DNA from: Deltaproteobacteria bacterium
GTDB taxonomy: Bacteria > Myxococcota_A > Polyangia > Haliangiales > Haliangiaceae
Length of the DNA stretch: 64,000 nt
Reading direction: 5' to 3'
Assembly: GCA_021413675.1 (NCBI GenBank)
Contig: JAIOQA010000154.1
Span: 1 to 64,000 of the forward strand
Shown: positions 16,697 through 24,030 of the stretch, in pieces
Position numbering within the stretch: the stretch's first letter is position 1
How the letters are laid out: every line of letters begins with the position of its first letter
Made by a program: the position numbers and the translations under genes
Notes under the pieces: generated by a model
What the model was told of the DNA's origin: nothing
Seen by the model: only the letters and a program-made list of their open reading frames with translations
Databases searched by the model: none

Positions 16697-17494
16697 ATGG
16701 AAGATGACGACCCACTCCCGCGCCTCGCGGCGCTCATCCACGAGATCGCGGCTGATCTGGGCGCGTTGCCGCCTGGCCTGCGCGATCCCGTGCGCAAGGA
16801 TCTCCGGCAGTTCCTCCAGCGCGCGGCGGCGATGGCCGGCGCGGTGCGTGCTCTGCACGGGAGCCAGGTCGCGGGGCAGCTCGAGCGGCTCACGCAGGAT
16901 CTCACGCAGGATCTGCGGATCGCGATCACCGGCACGGCGCCGCCCCCGTGGATCACGGTCGGCTTCCCCCCTGCCACGGTCGTCGCCAACCTCGGGCGCG
17001 GCCTGCCGTTCCAGAACGGCGCGGCGCGCTACGTCTACTTCGCGCTCGCGCTCGAGCACTTCTTCTATCCGGGGCAGGCGCAGTTCCTGGTCCGCGAGAT
17101 CCGCCGCGTGCTCGCGGACGACGGCGCGGTGCGAATCGTGGTGCCGGACATCGGCGCGTATGCCCGGGCGTATGCCCGCGACGACCGCACGTTCTTCGAA
17201 GGCCATCGCCGTTACTGGGACTGGGCAGAGAAGGTGCGTACTCCGATGGAGTTTCTGCAGGTGATGTCCGGCGCCGGCGGCGGTCGCGGGCACAGCGACT
17301 TCTTCGGCCACAAGAACGGCTACGACTTCGAGACGCTGGAGATGCTGCTCCACGACAACGGCTTCCGCACGGTCGAGCGGGTCGCGTATCGCGAGGGCGC
17401 GATCGCCGAGCTCATCCTGGACGAGTACAGCCACGACGCCGGCTTCGCGTGCGGGGACGAGTCGTACAGCCTGTTTGTGGAGGCGCGTCCGTGA
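16697..17494 (+). CDS. Methyltransferase-like protein with an altered SAM loop
   Basis: A 265-residue protein. The first 75 residues are a helical extension. The remainder follows the predicted SAM-methyltransferase family whose core reads GLPF...YxxxxLEHF...REIRRVLxDDGAVRIVVPDI; here ARYVYFALALEHFFYPGQA and REIRRVLADDGAVRIVVPD are clear. The position of the usual glycine-rich SAM loop reads AITGTAPPPWITVG, without LNLGCG. It may therefore bind another ligand or be a non-catalytic partner. AGGCGG at 16685-16690 supports the ATG at 16697. It precedes the PhyH gene closely, in one plus-strand operon. Confidence 0.72.
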   Translation: MEDDDPLPRLAALIHEIAADLGALPPGLRDPVRKDLRQFLQRAAAMAGAVRALHGSQVAGQLERLTQDLTQDLRIAITGTAPPPWITVGFPPATVVANLGRGLPFQNGAARYVYFALALEHFFYPGQAQFLVREIRRVLADDGAVRIVVPDIGAYARAYARDDRTFFEGHRRYWDWAEKVRTPMEFLQVMSGAGGGRGHSDFFGHKNGYDFETLEMLLHDNGFRTVERVAYREGAIAELILDEYSHDAGFACGDESYSLFVEARP

Positions 17495-17555
17495 GTCGGT
17501 GTATCGTCGGGCAGTGCACGCCGACGAGATCGTGGCCCGCGCGAGAGATCGAAGC

Positions 17556-18377
17556 ATGTGGCGCCGGATGTCGCCGTGGATGACGGTCGAGGGTGATGCG
17601 GAGGCGCTGGAGCCGTTTCCGCTCCCGGGCTCGCTCCGCCATCGCATGGTGCACGATGGCTACGCGCAGCTCGCCGATGTCGTGCCGGCGGCCTTCACCG
17701 CGAACCTCGCGTCGACCGTCGTCAACCTTCGCCAGCGCGGCATCCCGCCGATCTTCGTGTTCGTCTACGACCAGTTCTGGCAGCTCGCGCGTCGGTTCGA
17801 GCGACTGCTCGACGACATCGTCGGCGCCGGCCACGTCATGTTGCCCAACGTGTGGACGTGGTACGTCGACCCCGCGGCGAGCGAGTCCGGCTGGGCGCCG
17901 CATCGCGATCGGAAACCGGACACGCTGCTGCCCGACGGCATGCCCAAGGCCGTGTCCGTGTGGGTGCCCCTGACCGACGCTGACCCGACCAACGGCTGCA
18001 TGTACGTGGTCCCGGCGTACCTGGATGCCGATTATCAACAGCGCGAGTTCACCAAGCTGCGCTGCGCGCTCCACGACGCGCGCGCGCTGCCCGCCACCGC
18101 TGGATCGTTCCTGTGCTGGACGCAAGCGCTGGCCCACTGGGGCGGTCGGTCGAGCGACCTCGCGCGGCATCCGCGGATCAGCATCGGGCTGGAGTTCCAG
18201 CGCGGCGACAGCGAGCCCTACGACTTCCCGCGCGTGCGGCGCGTGCCGCCGTCATTCGAGGAGCGGCTCGCGCTGATCGCCAAGATGATCTACCTGTACT
18301 GGACCCGCGCGAACATGCCGCGACCGTACATGGAGGTCGCGATCCGGCTCGGCCAGCAGCTGGCCCGGTTCGCGTGA
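17556..18377 (+). CDS. Phytanoyl-CoA dioxygenase (PhyH)-like Fe(II)/2OG oxygenase
   Basis: A 273-residue oxygenase. The facial triad is HRD in SGWAPHRDRKP plus the distal His in ALAHWGGRSS; HPRISIGLEF offers the Arg for 2-oxoglutarate. KAVSVWVPLTDADPTNGCMY is the usual PhyH core. PhyH enzymes hydroxylate or chlorinate many small molecules and peptide side chains. ATG 17556 (after GAGAGATCGAAGC) is preferred; in-frame GTGs at 17514 and 17499 would extend it. The stop overlaps the GTG of the next gene (GTGA), so the two are translationally coupled. Confidence 0.82.
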   Translation: MWRRMSPWMTVEGDAEALEPFPLPGSLRHRMVHDGYAQLADVVPAAFTANLASTVVNLRQRGIPPIFVFVYDQFWQLARRFERLLDDIVGAGHVMLPNVWTWYVDPAASESGWAPHRDRKPDTLLPDGMPKAVSVWVPLTDADPTNGCMYVVPAYLDADYQQREFTKLRCALHDARALPATAGSFLCWTQALAHWGGRSSDLARHPRISIGLEFQRGDSEPYDFPRVRRVPPSFEERLALIAKMIYLYWTRANMPRPYMEVAIRLGQQLARFA

Positions 18378-19435
18378 GCTCGCCGCTCCCGCCGCTGTAC
18401 GCCGCGTGGATCGACGCGCTGCTCGGCGGGACCCTGCCGAGCGAGGTGCGCGCGACCTGCGACGCGTGCGCGATGGCGCCGCGCGCGGACGATCCGCCCG
18501 GCGAGCGCCGCTTCGATCCGGGCCTCAAGTGCTGCACCTTCTATCCCGACCTGCCGAACTTCTCCGTCGGTGCGATCCTCGCCGATCCGAGCGCCAGCGG
18601 GCGCCGGGAGATCGATCGTCGCTTCGGGCTCGGCGCCGGCATCACGCCCCTCGGGATGACGCGCCCGACGGTGTATCAGCTGGTGTTCGCGCAGGGCGGC
18701 AACGCGTTCGGGCGGAGCAACGCGCTGCGGTGCGGCTTCCTCGATGCCGGCGGGCGCTGCGGGATCTGGGCGCATCGCGAGTCGACCTGCGTGAGCTACT
18801 ACTGCAAGTTCGAGCGCGGCGCGATCGGGCGCAACCTGTGGCGTGCGCTCCAGGACCTGCTGGGCTCGATCGAACGCCAGCTCGCGCAATGGTGCGTGCT
18901 CGAGCTGGACCCCGGCGGCGCCGCGATCGCGTCGCTGTTTCGCGCGCCGAGCGCACCGGCGTTCGGGCATCGCGCGCTCGACGGCGTCGGTGATCCCGCC
19001 GAGCTGCGCCTCGTCTGGGGCACGTGGGCGGGACGCGAGCGCGAGTTCTTCGCGCGCGCGCACGCGCTCGTGCGCGGGCTGACCTGGGCGCGCGTCCTCG
19101 AGGTGTGTGGGCCGGAGGTCGCGGGCCGCGCGAAGGTCCTCGTCGCCGCGTACCAGCGCCATGGCGACCCGACGGTGCCGGACTCCCTCCGACTCGGCCC
19201 GCATCAGGTCACGCCGCTCGACGCCCACCGCGTCTGGCTGCGCGGCTACAGCACGATCGATCCCGTCGAGGTCGCCCCGGCGGAGGCCGCCGCGTTGACC
19301 GCGTTCGACGGTCGACCGACCGAGGTCGTCGTCGCGGAGCTGGCGGCGCGCGGCGTCCCGATCTCGTCGACGCAGATCACGCGGCTGGCGGAGTTCGAGG
19401 TGCTGATCCCGGCGTCCACGCTCGTCCGCAGGTAG
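18374..19435 (+). CDS. Cysteine-rich protein of unknown function, possible wHTH tail
   Basis: A 353-residue protein with clustered cysteines: CDACAM (about 31-36), KCCTFY, RCGFLDAGGRCGIW and STCVSYYCKF. The spacing suggests a metal or Fe-S centre, somewhat like YkgJ-type cysteine-cluster proteins, though not a clean match. The final 80 residues (ALTAFDGRPTEVVVAELAAR ... LAEFEVLIPA) look like a small winged-helix of the kind found in PqqD/RRE peptide-recognition domains; this is by eye only. Start is GTG overlapping the PhyH stop. Context suggests a role in handling the peptide or delivering metal or sulfur. Confidence 0.65.
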   Translation: MSSPLPPLYAAWIDALLGGTLPSEVRATCDACAMAPRADDPPGERRFDPGLKCCTFYPDLPNFSVGAILADPSASGRREIDRRFGLGAGITPLGMTRPTVYQLVFAQGGNAFGRSNALRCGFLDAGGRCGIWAHRESTCVSYYCKFERGAIGRNLWRALQDLLGSIERQLAQWCVLELDPGGAAIASLFRAPSAPAFGHRALDGVGDPAELRLVWGTWAGREREFFARAHALVRGLTWARVLEVCGPEVAGRAKVLVAAYQRHGDPTVPDSLRLGPHQVTPLDAHRVWLRGYSTIDPVEVAPAEAAALTAFDGRPTEVVVAELAARGVPISSTQITRLAEFEVLIPASTLVRR

Positions 19436-19440
19436 CGGCG

Positions 19441-20043
19441 CTACCCCCGCACGCGCGTCAGGAAGTACACCTGGATCAGGCGGCCGGTCGCCAGGTCATG
19501 GCCGAACTCGTCGTGTGGCGAGTGGAACATGGACGCCGAGAACAGGATCAGGCGGTTGGGGACGAGCGGGACCTGCATCTGCAGCTCCCACTTGTCCTTG
19601 TCGTTGCTGTCGGGCGCGAATTGCTCGCGGAGCAGGCGCGCCCGCTCGACGGGATCCGCGGGCGCGGCGAGCAGCCCGGTCGGCCGGTGCTTCCAGAAGC
19701 ACGTGCCAATGCGACCGTCGCACTGCGCCTGGGTGTTCAGGTAGATGACCGCGGAGAGCTGGGTCGCGTCGATGTGCACGTTGCGAGGGCGTTCGTCACC
19801 CGCCACCGTGCTCCGGAAGTGCCCGGACCCGATGTCGGGTGTGAAGGCCACCGGGCTCCCGGCGATCACGGTCAGCTTCTCGAGGGCCTCGCGCGTGCCG
19901 AACGACCGGCGCGAGTTGCGGCCGGGGTACTTGCCGCTCTGGGGCGTCTTGACGCCATCTTCGTACTCGGCGGCAAGCGCGGTGGCGCGGATCGCCTCGA
20001 AGTCGTCGTAGAAGTCGTCGACCACGGTGAGGGCCATCCGCAT
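19441..20043 (-). CDS. DUF6445-like Fe(II)/2OG oxygenase
   Basis: A 200-residue protein resembling the DUF6445 branch of 2OG oxygenases. It has the HxD pair in NVHIDATQLSAVIYLN, a GTCFWKHRPTG block, and SASMFHSPHDEFGH with the distal His, then GRLIQVYFLTRV carrying the co-substrate Arg. The first strand is TVVDDFYDDFEAIRATAL. ATG 20043 follows AGGATGCGGTC; ATG 20037 is possible. It is convergent with the cysteine-rich gene, 5 bases apart, and lies in the same minus-strand unit as the GT-B-like and radical SAM genes. Confidence 0.78.
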   Translation of the reverse strand: MRMALTVVDDFYDDFEAIRATALAAEYEDGVKTPQSGKYPGRNSRRSFGTREALEKLTVIAGSPVAFTPDIGSGHFRSTVAGDERPRNVHIDATQLSAVIYLNTQAQCDGRIGTCFWKHRPTGLLAAPADPVERARLLREQFAPDSNDKDKWELQMQVPLVPNRLILFSASMFHSPHDEFGHDLATGRLIQVYFLTRVRG

Positions 20044-20057
20044 GACCGCATCCTAGC

Positions 20058-21266
20058 TCAGCTGCGCACGCGATCGAACGCGTCGGCGGGCGAGGGGAGC
20101 GCCCGGACCTGGCGTGCGTACGCCTGCTGGTGCTGGCGTTGCGCGTCGGCGACGGCGGGCTCGAACAGCAGCTGGGCGCACGTCTGGCGGAGGCCGGGCA
20201 GGTCGAGCACCTCGGCGGACGCGAACGTCGCGCAGTACGGATTGCCGGCGAAGACCGGGCCCAGGAAGTCGTGGAGCCCGAGCGGCCACACGCGAAAGCG
20301 CTGGTGCGACGGCTTCAGCGCGAGCCATCGCCGCACCTCCGGCGAGGGCGGGCTGGGCAGCGCGGCGGCGATCTCGTCCGGCGTGCCGGCGAACGAGTTG
20401 GTCGCGATCACCACCGGTAGCTGGTTTGCGATCGCTGCGCCGACGGTCGTCGCCGACAGGTTGAGGCTGAGGAGCAGATCACCGGCCGCCAGGAACTCGG
20501 CGAAGCGAGGGGCCGGCACCGGCGCTTGCCAGTGGTAGCGATCGCCGAGCGCGGTGGCGCCGAACGCCTCGGGCCCGACGTGCAGCACCCGCACGCGCGG
20601 GCCCAGCGTCGCGAGGTGGTCGAACAGCACGCGCGGCAGCATCGCGGCCGCCTCGGCGCTCACGGCATCGGGCTGCGCGCGCGGGCGCTGCCAGGTCGCC
20701 GTGGTCGTGATCAGCAGGCGATCCTCATCGGCCAGCCCGAGCCGCGCGCGCGCCTTGGTGCGATCGACGCGCGCGCCCGCGGGCAGCGCGTCGTAGCCGC
20801 CCGCCACGTCTGGCGCGACGAACGGCACCGGCACCAGGCGCCGCTCGACCGCGAGCGCCTCGCGCGGCAGGTCCCAGCGCGCGCCGAGCGCATCCCACAC
20901 CAGATCGGTCGCGGGCAGGTTCCAGACATCGAGCGCGAGCACCGGGACCGGCATGGCGCGCAGGAACGTCGCGGCCCGGCCGTGCAACGAGAGCGACAGA
21001 AAGACGCTCGCGAGATCGACGAGCACGAGGTCGTCGCAACGCTCGGCGGCCAGGAGGTCGAGGACCGCGAGATCGACGCGCGTCGCGATCGCATCGGTCA
21101 AGCCCACGCGGAACGGCGCGTCCTTGAGCACGACCGAGAGGCTCGACGGCGCGAGGAAGAGGATGCGATCGCCGCGCGCGTGGAGCGCCTCCGCGAGCCG
21201 CAACCCGAGCACGGCTTCACCGAACGCGCCGTTGCCCATCGCGAGGAACAGGTGAGTCCGCGGCAC
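20058..21266 (-). CDS. GT-B-like (glycosyltransferase-like) protein
   Basis: A 402-residue protein with the two-Rossmann GT-B layout: LFLAMGNGAFGEAVLGLRLA at the start, a middle VRVLHVGPEAFG, and FLAAGDLLLSLNLSATTVGA with GAAIANQLPVVIATNSFAG near the C-terminus, where nucleotide-sugar enzymes carry their donor site. It may be the DUF6365 family, but I am unsure. Function inferred: sugar transfer or a related group transfer in the same pathway. The GTG start overlaps the last base of the radical SAM stop codon, so it is translated immediately after it. Confidence 0.65.
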   Translation of the reverse strand: MPRTHLFLAMGNGAFGEAVLGLRLAEALHARGDRILFLAPSSLSVVLKDAPFRVGLTDAIATRVDLAVLDLLAAERCDDLVLVDLASVFLSLSLHGRAATFLRAMPVPVLALDVWNLPATDLVWDALGARWDLPREALAVERRLVPVPFVAPDVAGGYDALPAGARVDRTKARARLGLADEDRLLITTTATWQRPRAQPDAVSAEAAAMLPRVLFDHLATLGPRVRVLHVGPEAFGATALGDRYHWQAPVPAPRFAEFLAAGDLLLSLNLSATTVGAAIANQLPVVIATNSFAGTPDEIAAALPSPPSPEVRRWLALKPSHQRFRVWPLGLHDFLGPVFAGNPYCATFASAEVLDLPGLRQTCAQLLFEPAVADAQRQHQQAYARQVRALPSPADAFDRVRS

Positions 21267-23389
21267 TACACCAGCACCATGCCATGAGGACGAAACGGTT
21301 CGAACCAGGTGGGGTCGTCGAAATCGGCCGTCCGAGGCCCGACCGCGGAGCGCCAGGCCTGCGCGCGGCACCATGACAGCTGATCGGCGATCGTGCGCGG
21401 CACCTGGAAGCGGAGTTGCTCGCCTCGGTCGCTGGCGACGGTCAGCCAGCCGTTGGCCCAGAACGGCCGGCCACCCAGCCAGCACAGCCGCGTCTGCTCG
21501 CCGGCTGGTTCCGCGGCGGCGAGCACGTCGGTGACGAAGTCCGGCGCGACCGTGGGCGCCGGCAACCGGGCGCTGGTGAACCAGTCACGCACGTCGCGCT
21601 CGAGGTCCTTGCCGCGCGCGTACTGGCGCAACGCCGCGGTCAGCGCCGCGAGGATCCACTCGTGGTCCGGTGGTACCGCGACCCGTTGATAGTCGAGGTT
21701 GTAGCGCGCGAATCCCTGGAACCGGCGCTCCGCGACCCGGATGCCGAAGCGATCCGGGGTCCGCCCGACCGGCGCATGGGCGGTCGCCGAGAAGTGGTGG
21801 AAATACCCCGACTGCAGGATTCGCGCGCGCGTCATCTGCCGCAACAGCTCGAGGCTGTTGATGGTGTCCTGGGGCGTCTCGCCGGGAAAGCCGTAGATGA
21901 GATACGCGTGCGTCCGCACGCCCGCGCGGGTCATGCCGTGCAGCACGCGGATCACCTGCTCGACGGTGATCCCCTTCGCGATGAGCGCCAGCAGCCGATC
22001 GCTGGCGACCTCGATCCCTCCCGTGACCGCCACCAGGCCCGCGGCCGCGAGCAGGCGACTGCGATCGGGCGTGAACCCAGGATCGAACCGGACGTTGCCG
22101 TAGAACTGATACCCGCGCTGGCGGCGGCGCAGCTCGAGGGCGAGGTTGGTCAGGAGCGGCGGTGGGATCGCCTCGTCGGTGAAATGAAACGAAGCCAGCC
22201 CGGTCTGGGCCGCCATCGCGTCCATCTGATCGGCGATCGCCGCGGCAGGCAGTGGATCGAAGTCCTGGATGTACGGCAGGTGAATGTCGCAGAACGTGCA
22301 CTTCTTCCAGTAGCAGCCGTGCGCCGCCGTGAGCTTGAGCCACGGGCCTTCGTCGGCCGTCCGGAACACCGGGTTGAGCGTGCTGATCGGCTGGATGTAC
22401 TGGCGCAAGTCGATGCCGCCGTAGTCCGGCGCCGGCAACTCGCGAAACCGCGGCGCGCGCGCGTCCGCGCCGGCGTGCCAGATCACCGTGGTGGCCTCGC
22501 GCGCGAAGGTGCGCACGAGCGGCGCCGTGGGGTCGGTGGTCAGGCGGGCGCAGATCTGCTGCAGCGGGACTTCGCCATCGTCGAGCACGACATAGTCGAC
22601 GTGATCGAACACGCGCGCCTCGGTCAGCGAGCGCAGCTCGGTCGACGGGTATCCTCCGCCGAGCGCCCGCGCCGCGCGGGGGCGGTGCCGCGCGGCCCAC
22701 GCACCGAGGCGAAAGGCTCCGAGCACGTTGCCCGGGAACGGACACGTGAAGCCCACGAGGTCGACGTCCCTCGGGATGAGCACCTCGGCGGCCTCCTCCA
22801 GCATCGCCTCGACCACGTTGGGTGGTCGCGCGATCTCGGCAGCGAGCGGATCGAAGCTCGATGCCGACGACGCCAGGCGGTCGCCGTACGTCGTCATCCC
22901 GAAGAGCGGCGCTACCGTGTGCTGGATGAGGTATCCGAGATCCTGGATCATCCGCGATGCCAGGTACCGCGCGCGGTCGCCATGGCCGTACGTCCCGAAG
23001 AGCTCGTCGTAGGTCTCGGGATCGTGCCGCCGGTAGCCGGGGCCTCGCGGCAAGCGGTCCACGAGCCTGAGCGCGAGCGACGCGTCGCGACCCTGCAGCA
23101 GCCGGATCGCGTCGTCGATCGTGTCCGCGTACCGATCGCGGTCGACGTAGAGCGGCGCGAGCTCGCTCGTCAGCTGCTGGCGATCGATCGCGTCGAACAC
23201 GCGCTCGATGCCGGCCCGGCTGAAGACCCGCAGGAACAGCTCGATGCTGAGATCGATCGGCGTCACCTCGTGGCCGAGCTGACGCAGCCAACCGCTGAGT
23301 CGCGGCAACGCGGCGTAGGCCGTGTTGAGGTTCGACATCGGCGGCACGATGACGGCGATCTTCAGCACGCTGCGAACGCCGGCGCTCAT
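21266..23389 (-). CDS. B12-binding radical SAM protein
   Basis: A 707-residue enzyme. The N-terminal 200-340 residues include a cobalamin-binding-type Rossmann region (VDLVGFTCPFPGNVLGAFRL ... ALGGGYPSTE, DYVVLDDGE). The radical SAM core follows with cysteines C359, C364 and C367 in GCYWKKCTFCDIH, that is C-x4-C-x2-C, not the usual C-x3-C-x2-C. TGGIEVASDRLLALIAKGI and YLIYGFPGETPQDT are standard later motifs. A C-terminal 150-residue domain is present. Such enzymes methylate unreactive carbons in natural products, or build RiPP crosslinks. ATG 23389 is preferred to GTG 23398. It leads an operon with the GT-B-like and DUF6445-like genes. Confidence 0.88.
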   Translation of the reverse strand: MSAGVRSVLKIAVIVPPMSNLNTAYAALPRLSGWLRQLGHEVTPIDLSIELFLRVFSRAGIERVFDAIDRQQLTSELAPLYVDRDRYADTIDDAIRLLQGRDASLALRLVDRLPRGPGYRRHDPETYDELFGTYGHGDRARYLASRMIQDLGYLIQHTVAPLFGMTTYGDRLASSASSFDPLAAEIARPPNVVEAMLEEAAEVLIPRDVDLVGFTCPFPGNVLGAFRLGAWAARHRPRAARALGGGYPSTELRSLTEARVFDHVDYVVLDDGEVPLQQICARLTTDPTAPLVRTFAREATTVIWHAGADARAPRFRELPAPDYGGIDLRQYIQPISTLNPVFRTADEGPWLKLTAAHGCYWKKCTFCDIHLPYIQDFDPLPAAAIADQMDAMAAQTGLASFHFTDEAIPPPLLTNLALELRRRQRGYQFYGNVRFDPGFTPDRSRLLAAAGLVAVTGGIEVASDRLLALIAKGITVEQVIRVLHGMTRAGVRTHAYLIYGFPGETPQDTINSLELLRQMTRARILQSGYFHHFSATAHAPVGRTPDRFGIRVAERRFQGFARYNLDYQRVAVPPDHEWILAALTAALRQYARGKDLERDVRDWFTSARLPAPTVAPDFVTDVLAAAEPAGEQTRLCWLGGRPFWANGWLTVASDRGEQLRFQVPRTIADQLSWCRAQAWRSAVGPRTADFDDPTWFEPFRPHGMVLV

Positions 23390-23466
23390 CACTGCCACGA
23401 TACCAGCTCAGGCCGTTCGCGCGCGGCTGGCATCGCGAATCGCCGCGCCACTGCCCGGCTCGCCCG

Positions 23467-24006
23467 TCAGTTCAGGCTCGACGGGTCGCGGGCCTGCTTG
23501 GGGCCGACCAGGCTGCGCAGCACGACCCGCGAGACCTCCTCGCCGCTGGCGTCGCGCAGGCTGATGCGGATCGGGTACTCGGCGCGGACCGCGGTGGCGG
23601 GGATCGGGCTGTCGGCGAAGGCGGTGATCGGGCCGCGGGCCTTCTTGGAGTACTCGATGTCCATGCCGGTGACGATGAAGCGGGCGTCGTCGGGCAGCGA
23701 GTAGGCGAGGGCGAGGTTGCCGGTCATCTCGGCGAGGTTGGCGAGCGCGATCGCGTGCACGCACTGCAGGTGGTTGCGGACCTGGCGGCGGTCGGCCATC
23801 ACCACGCGGGCGTGGCCGGGGCGGAGCTCGATCACGCTCGCGCCGATGGTGCCGGTGTACGGCGCCATGCGCCCGACGATGCGCGAGAACAGGACGCGGC
23901 CGCCGGGCAGGTTGCACAGGAAGTCCCAGGCGTCGCGGATCGCGTTCTTGGCGCCGTCGACGCGGGGCAGGGGAATCAACTTACCGAGGACCGCCGACAG
24001 CTGCAT
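23467..24006 (-). CDS. DUF4442 hotdog-fold thioesterase-like protein
   Basis: A 179-residue protein of the DUF4442 hotdog family. The pattern MAPYTGTIGASVIELRPGHA, then RNHLQCVHAIALANLAEMTG, which carries the conserved NHxxxxHA-like segment, and later GMDIEYSKKARGPI is characteristic. Substrates are thought to be acyl-CoA thioesters, unproved here. It is separated from the radical SAM gene by 77 bases of the same strand direction, and probably lies outside the peptide pathway. Confidence 0.8.
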   Translation of the reverse strand: MQLSAVLGKLIPLPRVDGAKNAIRDAWDFLCNLPGGRVLFSRIVGRMAPYTGTIGASVIELRPGHARVVMADRRQVRNHLQCVHAIALANLAEMTGNLALAYSLPDDARFIVTGMDIEYSKKARGPITAFADSPIPATAVRAEYPIRISLRDASGEEVSRVVLRSLVGPKQARDPSSLN

Positions 24007-24030
24007 GCGCGGAGCGTAGCACCCGCGCGG

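Noticed and set aside
16555-16698. A 48-residue peptide or extension upstream of the Gly-rich protein, considered as a precursor peptide
   Set aside because: It crosses the C9 tract, has no ribosome binding site, and the Gly-rich gene has a good one of its own. It stays relevant only if the tract varies.
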